Source of the DNA: Halovivax ruber XH-70
Lineage (GTDB): Archaea; Halobacteriota; Halobacteria; Halobacteriales; Natrialbaceae
Length of the DNA: 64,000 bases
NCBI RefSeq assembly: GCF_000328525.1
Contig: NC_019964.1
Span: 558,001-622,000 of the forward strand
Reading direction: 5' to 3'
Below the pieces are notes generated by a model, which made no database searches, was not told the origin of the DNA, and worked only from the letters and a program-made list of their open reading frames with translations. Position numbers and translations under genes: made by a program. Below are positions 56,420-64,000 of this stretch, in pieces. Each line of letters opens with the position of its first letter. Position 1 is the first letter of the stretch.

Positions 56420-57103
56420 TTACGCGACACCGAGTTCGTCCAGCAGCGTCCGGGCCGCCGCGTGCGAGGATTCGGGACCGCGGCCAGTGACGAGGTCGCC
56501 GTCGACTTGCACCGAGGTGTCGGCGTCGAGTTCGGCGTCCCAGTTCGCGCCGACGGCGCGGACCTCGTCTTCGACCCAGTAGGGAAGTTTTCGCCCGTCC
56601 GGCAGCAGGTCTCGGTCGTCGACGATCCCCTCCTCCCAGGCGTTCGGAAAGCCGGTGACGGTTCTGTCCGCTGCGAGGAAGTCGCCGTCGGCGTCGCGCG
56701 TAAACGCCAGGAGCCCCACGGCGTGACAGACGACGAGCGCTTTGCCATCCTCGCCCGCGACGGTCTCACTGAGGAGCTCACGGGCGTGGTGATCCTGCGT
56801 CACGTCCCACTCGACTCCGTGGCCGCCGGGGAAGAAGACGGCGTCGTAGTCGTCGGCTACGGCGTCGGCCAGCGCGATGGGATCGGCGAGGCGCTCGTCG
56901 GAGTCGATCACGGTCCGGACGTGCTCGGCCGTCTCCTCGCCCACCTCGTCCGGGTCGAGCGACATGTCGTCGACGACCGGCGGCTCACCCGTGGGGGTGG
57001 CGACGGTGATCTCGACGCCCGCGTCGGATAGCGTCGTGAGCGGGTCGACGCACTCTTCTGCCCAATAGCCGTGCTCGCTGACGACGAACAGAATTGCAGT
57101 CAC
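56420..57103 (-). CDS. DJ-1/PfpI family protein (Hsp31/glyoxalase III-like)
   Basis: The 227-residue protein begins (M)TAILFVVSEHGYWAEECVDP and has FFPGGHGVEWD (90-100) and VVCHAVGLLAF with the nucleophile Cys126 followed by His127. This layout matches the class I glutamine amidotransferase-like DJ-1/Hsp31 family, acting as glyoxalase III, deglycase or chaperone. The GTG at 57103 is supported by a TATA element at the leaderless distance; ATG starts further upstream would lie inside or before that element. Monocistronic. Confidence 0.87.
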   Translation of the reverse strand: MTAILFVVSEHGYWAEECVDPLTTLSDAGVEITVATPTGEPPVVDDMSLDPDEVGEETAEHVRTVIDSDERLADPIALADAVADDYDAVFFPGGHGVEWDVTQDHHARELLSETVAGEDGKALVVCHAVGLLAFTRDADGDFLAADRTVTGFPNAWEEGIVDDRDLLPDGRKLPYWVEDEVRAVGANWDAELDADTSVQVDGDLVTGRGPESSHAAARTLLDELGVA

Positions 57104-57127
57104 GCGAGTGACCACGTCGCGGAGCAA

Positions 57128-57134
57128 CATAATA
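57128..57134 (-). promoter_or_regulatory. TATA box supporting the GTG start of the DJ-1 gene
   Basis: TATTATG on the minus strand is centred about 28 nt before the GTG at 57103, as for a leaderless message. Confidence 0.6.
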
Positions 57135-57221
57135 CGTAGACAGCGTGACGACGAGAGCACTGGTATGGTGCCGGCAGCCGACGAGTTCGCGTTCCACGGC
57201 GGCGAGGGATCGAGCGGGCAC

Positions 57222-59543
57222 TCACTCGAGGATCTCCACCCCGGTCACGTCGAATCGGGCGCCGCCGCCGGCGCTCTCGGTTACCTCGATGGACCACCCG
57301 TGGGCGTCGACGACCTGTCGAACGATTCCCATGCCGAAGCCGGTCCCGTCGCTCGAGGTGGTGTAGCCGGTCTCGAAGATTCGATCGCGATCGTCCGGCG
57401 GAATCCCCCGCCCGTCGTCTGCCACGAAGAATCCGTCCTCGGTGGCGCCAACCGTCACCGTGAGGGAGGCGTCTCCCTCGGAAGTCATCCAGCGAGTGTC
57501 CGACGGCTCGATCGGACGGCCGTGTTCGACGGCGTTGTGCAACAGATTTTCGAGCAACTGTCGAAGGCGGCTCCGGTCGGCGCGAACGACCAGGTCCGAA
57601 TCACAGCGGATCGTCGCCGCCGGCGTATCGACGGTCCCCCAGCACTGTCGGGCGAGGTGGTCGAGGACCACCGGTTCCAGCGACCCGATCGTCTCACCCT
57701 GTCGTGAGAGGGTCAACAGGTCGTCGATGAGCGCGTCCATCCGGTCGAGGGCCGCGATCGCTTCGCCGAGGGCGTCACTGTCGGCCCCCGTCTCCCGTGC
57801 GAGTTCGACCTGTCCGCTGGCCACCTGCAACGGGTTGCGGAGATCGTGACTGACGACCGATGCGAACTCCTCGAGACGATCGTTCTGTGCCGTCAGTTGC
57901 CGCTGCCGGGCGGCGAGTTGCTCGGTCCGTTCGACCGCCTCGAGCGCCGCCTCGATCGAACCGGCGAGAATCTCGCCGAGGACGACGTCTTCGTCGTCGA
58001 ACGCGTGTGGCGTTTCGGACGCTGCGATGAGGACGCCGTACTCGCCGAGGGGCAGAAAGACCTCGCTCTCGATCGAGGTCGCCGGGTTCAACACGTCCGG
58101 GTCGGCCCGGACGTCGTCGGAGGCGTAGGAGTCGCCCGATTCGAAGACACGCCCCGCGATACTCGAACCGGGTTCGAGCGTCGGCGGATCGGGGAGGAGT
58201 TCCCCGCCGCTCTCGGTCTGGGCAACCGGGACGAGACCGCCCGTCTCCTCGTCGTAGAGGTGGATAGCGTTTGCCCCCAGGCCGAGCACGTCGCGGGCGG
58301 CCTCGACGCCGATTTCGGCGACCGCCGCCTGCGTCTCCCCGCCCATCAGCTCCTGGCCCGTCTCGTTGAGCGCACGCAGTTTTCGTTCACGAGCACGGCG
58401 CGCCGAGATATCGCGGCCGACGCCGATCACGCCCACGAGGGTACCGTCGCCGTCGCGGAGTTGATCGCCCGTGAACTCGAACGGGACGCGTTCGTCGGCA
58501 GCGGTCTCGATGGCGGTTTCGACGACCACGCTGTCGCCAGCCAAGACGGCGTCGAGTGCCGCTTCGATCCGCCCTCGCTCGGTGTGTGGAAAGAACTCCT
58601 GGACGCTCATCTCGTCGATCGCCGACGGTTCGTATCCCGAGACCGCCGGGAGCCGCTCGTTGTACCACGCCAGGCGTCCCTCTTCGTCGACGACGTAGAG
58701 GACGTCGCTCAGGAGATCCGTGGCGCGATCGACGAAGAGGCGCTCTTCGATCTCGGCCGCCCGTGCGTCGCGGGCGTCGACGTCGTGGACCGTACAGACG
58801 AGTGTCCCGTCCGCGGTCAACGCGAGATTGTGATCTTCGACGAACGTCGACCCGTCGGCGCGGCGCCCGGTCGTGTATCCGCTCCAGCTCCCCGTTTCGT
58901 ACACCTCTGGCAAAATCTCCTCGCGTACTTCCTCGACGTCAGCTGGGCGGTAGAGCCGCTCCCACGACTCGCCGAGGAGGTCGGCCCGGTCGTAGCCGTA
59001 GAGAGTGGCGTACGCCTCGTTGACGTAGAGAAACCGCCCATCTTCGTCCAGGTGACTGATCCCCTCCGTCGCCGTTTCGATCGCGGTGAGGTGGCGTTCT
59101 CGGTCGCGGTGTGCGCGACGACGGTCGACCGCGTCCCGAATGCGCTTTACCACCGTCCGAGGTTGGCGGGCCGTCTCCTGTTTCGACAGGTAATCGGTGA
59201 CGCCAGCCGAGATCGCCTCACTCGCTATCGCCTCGGACCCGGCATCCGTCACCAGGATAACGGGCAATTCCGCGTCGATCGCCCGAACGTGCGATACCAG
59301 TTCGACCCCGGTCGTCCCGGGTAGGTCGTACCCGGTGACGACGCAATCGACGGCAGTCGAATCGGTTTCAAGCGCGTCGAGAACGTCGTTCGGATCGGTT
59401 TCGACCGACACGTGCAAGTCGGCCTCGCTCCGTAACGCGGTTTCGACTTCGGACGCGACTGCGGTATCGTCGACGATAGAGAGGGAAATCGGCTCATCGA
59501 GACCTACCCAGGCTCCAGCCTCGACGACCGAATCATCACGCAT
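57222..59543 (-). CDS. Hybrid sensor histidine kinase: pseudo-receiver, two PAS, GAF, HisKA, HATPase
   Basis: The 773-residue soluble kinase has an N-terminal receiver-like domain (about 20-135), two PAS domains (about 150-260 and 275-395, with RFLYVNEAYATLYGYDRADL and GRLAWYNERLPAVSGYEPSA), a GAF domain (about 400-545), HisKA with SHDLRNPLQ near residue 565, and HATPase with NLLHNAVEHG, DDGRGIPPDD and GTGFGMGIVRQVVDAHG. The receiver reads CVVTGYDLPG where the phospho-acceptor Asp normally precedes Tyr, so it is Gly. The output partner is unknown; haloarchaeal kinases of this type often control gene expression through separate regulators. Confidence 0.92.
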   Translation of the reverse strand: MRDDSVVEAGAWVGLDEPISLSIVDDTAVASEVETALRSEADLHVSVETDPNDVLDALETDSTAVDCVVTGYDLPGTTGVELVSHVRAIDAELPVILVTDAGSEAIASEAISAGVTDYLSKQETARQPRTVVKRIRDAVDRRRAHRDRERHLTAIETATEGISHLDEDGRFLYVNEAYATLYGYDRADLLGESWERLYRPADVEEVREEILPEVYETGSWSGYTTGRRADGSTFVEDHNLALTADGTLVCTVHDVDARDARAAEIEERLFVDRATDLLSDVLYVVDEEGRLAWYNERLPAVSGYEPSAIDEMSVQEFFPHTERGRIEAALDAVLAGDSVVVETAIETAADERVPFEFTGDQLRDGDGTLVGVIGVGRDISARRARERKLRALNETGQELMGGETQAAVAEIGVEAARDVLGLGANAIHLYDEETGGLVPVAQTESGGELLPDPPTLEPGSSIAGRVFESGDSYASDDVRADPDVLNPATSIESEVFLPLGEYGVLIAASETPHAFDDEDVVLGEILAGSIEAALEAVERTEQLAARQRQLTAQNDRLEEFASVVSHDLRNPLQVASGQVELARETGADSDALGEAIAALDRMDALIDDLLTLSRQGETIGSLEPVVLDHLARQCWGTVDTPAATIRCDSDLVVRADRSRLRQLLENLLHNAVEHGRPIEPSDTRWMTSEGDASLTVTVGATEDGFFVADDGRGIPPDDRDRIFETGYTTSSDGTGFGMGIVRQVVDAHGWSIEVTESAGGGARFDVTGVEILE

Positions 59544-60499
59544 ACTGGTTACAACGCACACCCGCGGTATTGTCCTTGCGATACGATCGCACCCACAACT
59601 GTCGAAAATAACCGAAAGAGAACGGCGTCACGAACCACGAATTCGCTTCACACAGGCGGCAGTGGCGAGCCGGGTAATCGACGATCAAAGCGGGTCGACA
59701 GACAGGACCCGGGCTGGACGGCCAGCGAATCAAACGAATAGACAGCGGACCCAGGGTACCTGGAGCGAACAGAGGCACAGACACACGGCAGCGGGTCAAA
59801 CGGTTTCCGAATCGGTGTCGCTACCCCCAGTTAGACGACGGTTGCCGTGGCCGCGTTGTCTGCAACGTTTCCGATCGACACGAACGCGAGCGCCGGCTTC
59901 GGACTCGCCTCTACCCTCCGCGGAACGGCTAGCGCTGTGAGGACGAACCGTCGTGGGCCGATCATCGATGTCGGGGATGACGCCGAACGGGGTCTCGGCG
60001 ACACAGTCGCCGAACTCACAGGTGACGCAATCGACTGGACCGACGAGATCGCCATTCCGACGACCGAGACCGCGCTTGGAGCCGGTCCAGCCAGCGCTCG
60101 AGACGGACGAGACGTTCGGACCGACCGCCAGGTACGGACGAAGCAAGGCGACAATCGCCACGTGCGCGAACGCGGACACGGGTGCTTCCGATGTGGGTTC
60201 GGCCGCTGCGCTCGAAGGCTCGATCGTCGACATCACGGACGGTGACGTCGCGGGCACCAACACGAGCGCCGAACGGTGAGGATGTCCGGATCGCCTGCGA
60301 CGCCAACCAGAGTTGTCGGTGATGGACTTCCAGGGTGCTGTTTCAGCGCTGGTGGTGCGGAATTTCGCCCTGGCGCGGTGAAAGCGATTTCTCCTTCAAC
60401 AGATTCTTGCATCCCACGCCGCTGGTCGCCGGGCACATGCAGGTACTCGGCGTACCGGCACGCGACGCGACGAGACGCGACAGTGGCAGACAATCGACG
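59544..60499. other. Gene-poor stretch before the BCCT transporter
   Basis: Nearly 1 kb without a convincing gene. Both strands have moderately long frames around 59800-60280, but no frame keeps haloarchaeal codon bias throughout. A plus-strand stretch (59847 to about 60110: ATFPIDTNASAGFGL and TVAELTGDAIDWTDEI) looks partly protein-like and a different plus frame continues at about 60160-60279 (GSIVDITDGDVAGTNTSAER), as if one gene had decayed by frameshift. The kinase promoter (CAATACC on the minus strand, about 28 nt before its ATG) is at the left end. Confidence 0.45.
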
Positions 60500-60733
60500 A
60501 TGACGACGGCCCCCGCTTCGTCGACGGATATCGATTCGGCCCCGACGGGGGACGACCCGGCGCCGACGATGGATAACCCGGCGCCGACGAGGGACGAACC
60601 GGTGTCGGCGAGGGACGAGTCGCCGTTGGCGAGACACGAACCGGCGTCGACGGCGACGACACGAGCGGGCGAGGGTGCGGCGGCGGTCACACCGGCGGTC
60701 GGTGGACACAGTCGCAATACTGCCAACCCATGA
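60500..60733 (+). CDS. Possible low-complexity leader protein overlapping the BCCT start
   Basis: An ATG at 60500 opens a 77-codon frame rich in Pro, Ala, Thr and Asp whose TGA overlaps the ATG of the BCCT transporter by 4 nt, as in coupled genes. Its middle is a 21-bp tandem repeat encoding variants of D-x-P-A-P-T-R. It has no fold or signal that I can see and would be disordered. The coupling-type overlap is the only support, so the frame may be fortuitous. Confidence 0.3.
   Translation: MTTAPASSTDIDSAPTGDDPAPTMDNPAPTRDEPVSARDESPLARHEPASTATTRAGEGAAAVTPAVGGHSRNTANP
60551..60655 (+). repeat. Five imperfect 21-bp tandem repeats
   Basis: Units start at 60551, 60572, 60593, 60614 and 60635; the first two read GACGACCCGGCGCCGACGA and GATAACCCGGCGCCGACGA plus two bases each. 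Later copies diverge. Because the unit is a multiple of three, one frame stays open on each strand through the whole array. Confidence 0.75.
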
Positions 60734-62364
60734 GTGCGATCGAGTCGTTCAAACGGGAGACCGACCTGCCCGTGTTCGCGCTCGCAGTGGCTGCGCTGCT
60801 GGGACTCATCGTGGCCATCGTCGGCTGGCCGGACGCCGCGGCGGCGAAGCTGGCGACCGCGAACGAACTCATCGTCGCCAACCTGGGCTGGCTCTACCTC
60901 TGGGTCGTCTTCCTCTCGTTCGTCTTCGTGGTCTACATCATGATCGGCCCGTGGGGGAAGATCAAACTCGGCGATCCCGACGACGAACCCGAGTTCTCCT
61001 TCTGGCAGTACATCGTGTTGACGTTCACCGCCGGACTCTCCTCGGGCGGCCTCGAGTTCTGGGGACCGGCGGAACCGCTCGTCCACTACGACACGCGGCC
61101 GCCCTTCTTCAGCGGCGAGGCGGGGACGTGGGCCGGGATGGCCGACGCGCTCCAGTACGCCATCTTCCACTACGGCCTGTCGGCGTGGGCGACGTACCTC
61201 GTGTTCGCCGTGGCGATCTCGTACTACGTCTACCGGAAAGGAGCCGACTTCCGACCCGCCGTCGTCCTCGCGCCGTTCGTCGGCGTCGACAACCTGGACG
61301 GCTGGCTGGCGAAGGTAGTCGACGCGCTGATGATTATCGTGATCGTCAGCGGGATCACCGTCTCCTTCGGCCTCGGGATCAGCCAGTTCGCCTCGGGACT
61401 CGGATTCAAGTGGGGCGTCGCGCTCGGTGACGGCGGGAAAATCGGCCTCGCGCTGCTGGTCGGCGTCCTCTTCTTGCTCTCGGTCCTCGCCGGCATCCAG
61501 AAGGGGATCCAGCGCTTCGCCGACCTCAACGTCGTCCTGCTCATCGGGCTGATGGTCGCGACGTTCGCCTTCGGCCCGCTCTCGTCGCTGGTCGACCTCG
61601 GGACGCAGGCGGTCACCGGCTACGCGACCGACTTCGTCGGCATGAGTCTCTTCTTCGCGCCCGGTGCCGAGGGGGCCGACTGGCTGAGCAGCTGGACGCT
61701 GTTCTTCTGGCCCTGGTGGCTCACCTTCGCGCCGATGGTCGGCATCTTCATGGCCCGGATTTCGAAGGGGCGGACACTCCGCCAGCTCGTCGCCGCGGGG
61801 CTGTTCGGCTCCTTCGGCCTGACCGTCCCCTGGTACGTGGCGACCGGCGGCTCGGCACTCTTGCTCCAGACGTCCGGCACGGCCGACCTGCTGGGCGTCT
61901 ACAACTCGGCTGGCCTGGAGGCCGTCGGCTTCGCCCTCTTCGAGGAGCTCCTGCCGTTCGCCGGCCTGTTCTCGGGGGTGCTGTTGTTGCTCGTCGTGAG
62001 TTTCCTCATCACCACCATGGACTCCTCGACGCTCAGCCTCGCCATGATCGTCGCCGACGGCGAGTCGCCCTCCTGGATCACGCGCGTCGTCTGGGGTGTC
62101 CTCATGGTGTTGTTGACCATCGCGCTGATGCTCGCCGGCGGCATGAGCGTCATGCAGTCGTTCACCATCCTCGTCGGGCTCCCAACGGCGATCCTCTGTG
62201 CCGTCGCGATGGTCGGGATGGTGCTGGAGTTCGAGCGAGAGGTGCCCGTCCTGGGTGCCGCGCTGGGTGGTGACGATGGCGGGGAACGGACGGATGACAC
62301 ACCGGAGTCGACATCGTCGGTGACCGTCCAGGGATCGACCGGACAGCCCGCCGACTCGGACTAG
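60730..62364 (+). CDS. BCCT family transporter (betaine/choline/carnitine type)
   Basis: The 544-residue membrane protein has 12 helices and BCCT marks: GPWGKIKLGDPDDEPEFSFW after helix 2, LTFTAGLSSGGLEFWGPAEP, and the Trp-rich helix 8 segment WTLFFWPWWLTFAPMVGIFM. It imports a quaternary-ammonium or related compatible solute with Na+ or H+, useful for osmotic balance. The SGG segment is Ser/Gly-rich like the Na+-dependent members. The C-terminal tail is acidic and Thr-rich. Length is usual. It starts inside the stop of the upstream low-complexity frame. Confidence 0.94.
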   Translation: MSAIESFKRETDLPVFALAVAALLGLIVAIVGWPDAAAAKLATANELIVANLGWLYLWVVFLSFVFVVYIMIGPWGKIKLGDPDDEPEFSFWQYIVLTFTAGLSSGGLEFWGPAEPLVHYDTRPPFFSGEAGTWAGMADALQYAIFHYGLSAWATYLVFAVAISYYVYRKGADFRPAVVLAPFVGVDNLDGWLAKVVDALMIIVIVSGITVSFGLGISQFASGLGFKWGVALGDGGKIGLALLVGVLFLLSVLAGIQKGIQRFADLNVVLLIGLMVATFAFGPLSSLVDLGTQAVTGYATDFVGMSLFFAPGAEGADWLSSWTLFFWPWWLTFAPMVGIFMARISKGRTLRQLVAAGLFGSFGLTVPWYVATGGSALLLQTSGTADLLGVYNSAGLEAVGFALFEELLPFAGLFSGVLLLLVVSFLITTMDSSTLSLAMIVADGESPSWITRVVWGVLMVLLTIALMLAGGMSVMQSFTILVGLPTAILCAVAMVGMVLEFEREVPVLGAALGGDDGGERTDDTPESTSSVTVQGSTGQPADSD

Positions 62365-62441
62365 GTGGCCTGTGTTCGGCGCGATTGTGAAAATCGATTC
62401 ACGGGATCATACGAACCGACTCGGTCACAGGCCGAGGGCAC

Positions 62442-62960
62442 CTACAGATCGCGGCGATATTGCACGGTCGGGTACGGCTTCCCGTCGATCGGCGTCTCGT
62501 CCGTCCCGACTCGCTCGAACCCACGGGCCTCGAAGAACCCGGCGCCGATTTCGTTCCCGTCGAGCATTTCGAGCGTGATCGCGTCGAGGTCGTCCGGGAG
62601 TTCGTCGAGTCCGCGCTCTATCAGCGCTGTCCCTACACCCTCGCCCCAGACCTCCGGGTCGACGTAGAGCTCTTTCAGGCCTGCCTCGGTCTCGCCGACG
62701 AACGGCTGGGTGTCCTCGCCCCAGCGGAGGTGGGCGTAGCCCAGCACCTCGCCCTCGTCGTCTTCGGCGACGAGGAAGCCCGCCGGGTCGTCCAAGAGCT
62801 GGTCGAATCGGCGGTCCACGTGCTCGTCGACGGGATCGCTCGCGACCTGTTTGAGGACGTCCGCCGGGAGGACGTCGGCGTAGGCCGCCTCCCACGCCCG
62901 GCCGTTTATCTCGATCGCCGCGCGCACGTCCTCGCGACCGCGGAGCTGTCGAACGTTCAT
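62442..62960 (-). CDS. GNAT family N-acetyltransferase
   Basis: The 172-residue protein starts MNVRQLRGREDVRAAIEING and has LKELYVDPEVWGEGVGTALI, the GNAT acetyl-CoA loop (x-x-G-x-G-x-A/T), then LEMLDGNEIGAGFFEARGFE. Length and order match single-domain acetyltransferases. Substrate unknown; possibly protein N-termini or small amines. The ATG at 62960 is chosen; the 72 codons upstream in frame are not conserved-looking. Convergent with the BCCT gene. Confidence 0.9.
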   Translation of the reverse strand: MNVRQLRGREDVRAAIEINGRAWEAAYADVLPADVLKQVASDPVDEHVDRRFDQLLDDPAGFLVAEDDEGEVLGYAHLRWGEDTQPFVGETEAGLKELYVDPEVWGEGVGTALIERGLDELPDDLDAITLEMLDGNEIGAGFFEARGFERVGTDETPIDGKPYPTVQYRRDL

Positions 62961-63191
62961 GGATGGTGGGTTGGGGTCGGGTCGACAAAAAACGGAGCGG
63001 TCGCGATAGACGGGTGAACCGTAGATTACAAGCGAATTTGGCGCAGCAGGACACGTCCCGATGCGGTGAAGCATCGGGTGCAGGTGCGTATTCGAGTTTA
63101 GCGTCGGTCGACCAATCCGACGGCACGCGGTCTGCAACGCCGATCGGAGGCTGATGCCTGTCGAGACGGAATGCACCGTTCTGGAGTTCGA

Positions 63192-63995
63192 TTACGTATC
63201 CGGGCGCACTACCTCGTCACCTCGGTTCACCCGGTCGAATGCTGCGAGATACGTGACCCTGTCACGGACTACGTCTACGTCAATTCCGAGATCAGCGGCC
63301 AGTTCGTCGATGGTCATCGATTCGTCGAGTACCTGAAGCACTTCGAGGCCACGGTAGTACCGGTTCGTCAGTTCTTGGACGCGATCCTCGATCGGCGTGA
63401 TCACGCCGTATCGCTCCTCGAGGTCGATCAGCGCCTCGTTCGCGAATGTGACGAACTGATCGTCGCCGAGACGGTCGATCTGAACCGCGAGTTCGTCGTC
63501 GACGGCATCGTAGTCGAGGCCGGCCTGTACCAGTGCGTTCATGTCCTCGATATCATCGTCGCGGCCGGCGATCGCCTTGAACAGGAAGATGTCTCCGTTG
63601 CTGACCAGTCGAACCGTCAGCGGGTCCGCCGCGAGAAACGACTCGCTGCGGTCCCGCATCCCATCGGTTAGCACGAGCTTGTTCGCCACCTGTCGGTTGA
63701 AGATGTCGAGACGGCATCCGTCGTCGTTCTCGACACAACAGGTCGCGCCCAGCGCTCGATAGTCCGCGTCCAGCGACTGTACTTCGGCATAGCCGAGATC
63801 CATCAAGACGGTCTACAGCTGGCCGTAGGCGTCGCCGTCGGCGACGACGAGGTCGATATCCTTCGTCGCGCCCTTGAGGTCTCGCAGCGACATCGCGCCG
63901 CCACCGATCAGGTAAACCGTGAGTGGTTCGGATAGCCCATCGGCGATCCGGCGGAACTCGCTCTCTATGTACTCCCGTCCGAACGTCGGTCTCAT
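63192..63995 (-). pseudogene. Nucleotidyltransferase-HTH gene interrupted by an in-frame TAG
   Basis: Two minus-strand pieces lie in the same frame, 63995-63816 and 63812-63192, separated only by TAG (63815-63813). The first has a nucleotidyltransferase start FGREYIESEFRRIADGL and the G-G-x-A motif LIGGGAMSLRDLKGATKDID with an Asp-x-Asp pattern (DIDLVVADGD). The second continues MDLGYAEVQSLDADYRALG to a C-terminal winged-helix (MTIDELAADLGIDVDVVRDR). Together they make a 267-residue MNT/DUF6036-like protein, as in antitoxin-type or HTH-linked nucleotidyltransferases. A CAG-to-TAG change would explain the stop. The true start may lie beyond the window, 5 nt away. Confidence 0.8.
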
Positions 63996-64000
63996 TCTGG

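Noticed and set aside
59796-60263. 155-codon minus-strand frame in the gene-poor region
   Set aside because: Composition changes midway to Arg/Gly/Ser-rich, codon bias is poor and plus-strand fragments look more protein-like. I could not support a gene.
60343-61170. 275-codon minus-strand frame over the BCCT start
   Set aside because: It is antisense to the 12-helix transporter, whose codon use and family motifs are clear.
1-64000. CRISPR array, insertion sequence or provirus
   Set aside because: No regularly spaced identical repeats with unique spacers, no transposase or integrase reading frame and no cluster of viral structural genes were seen on either strand.

Overview
The window is chromosomal DNA of a haloarchaeon (class Halobacteria). 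The evidence is GC-rich sequence, very acidic predicted proteins, archaeal information-processing genes (TBP, RfcC, aIF1A, ribosomal protein S6e, RNase Z, TrmG10), many twin-arginine and lipobox signal peptides, a complete archaellum operon, and promoters whose TATA box lies 24-31 nt before the start codon (leaderless transcripts). I cannot name the species.

Layout. 1-4.3 kb: partial DUF7114 gene, crotonase-family enzyme, nadE, a Tat-exported protein and a tRNA-Gly(CCC) followed by a degenerate array of tRNA 3'-end fragments. 4.3-13.2 kb: housekeeping block with tbp, a tRNA guanine-10 methyltransferase, a thioesterase, rfcC, RNase Z, a DUF460 protein and aIF1A. 13.2-13.4 kb: a gene-free cluster of perfect triloop hairpins. 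13.7-25.4 kb: NhaC antiporter, class V aminotransferase, halocyanin, MATE exporter, 6-phosphogluconate dehydrogenase, small membrane proteins, a YdjM-like protein behind two chained upstream mini-ORFs, a dUTPase/dCTP deaminase-family enzyme and aconitase.

25.5-31.4 kb holds the most unusual system: three secreted DUF1102-type proteins, a membrane-anchored HTH regulator, a 40-residue protein, a SipW/ER-type signal peptidase with an added extracellular domain, and a DUF5305 membrane protein. The parts resemble the fibre-subunit plus dedicated signal-peptidase arrangement of TasA/camelysin systems. Repeated TTGAC-n-GTCAA dyads precede the subunit genes.

31.5-36.9 kb: two-domain VOC protein, beta-CASP hydrolase, HtpX-like protease, S6e and a PadR-type regulator. 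37.4-45.3 kb: archaellum genes arlCE-F-G-H-I-J plus an arlD-like gene on the minus strand, with one archaellin gene divergent. 45.5-57.1 kb: mostly small haloarchaeal proteins, an S9 peptidase, a DHH phosphoesterase, three universal stress proteins and several lipoproteins. 57.2-64 kb: a sensor histidine kinase whose receiver domain lacks the phospho-acceptor aspartate, a gene-poor kilobase, a BCCT transporter, a GNAT acetyltransferase and a nucleotidyltransferase gene broken by an in-frame TAG.

Functional assignments are from reading the sequence and from memory of the families; no database search was run.
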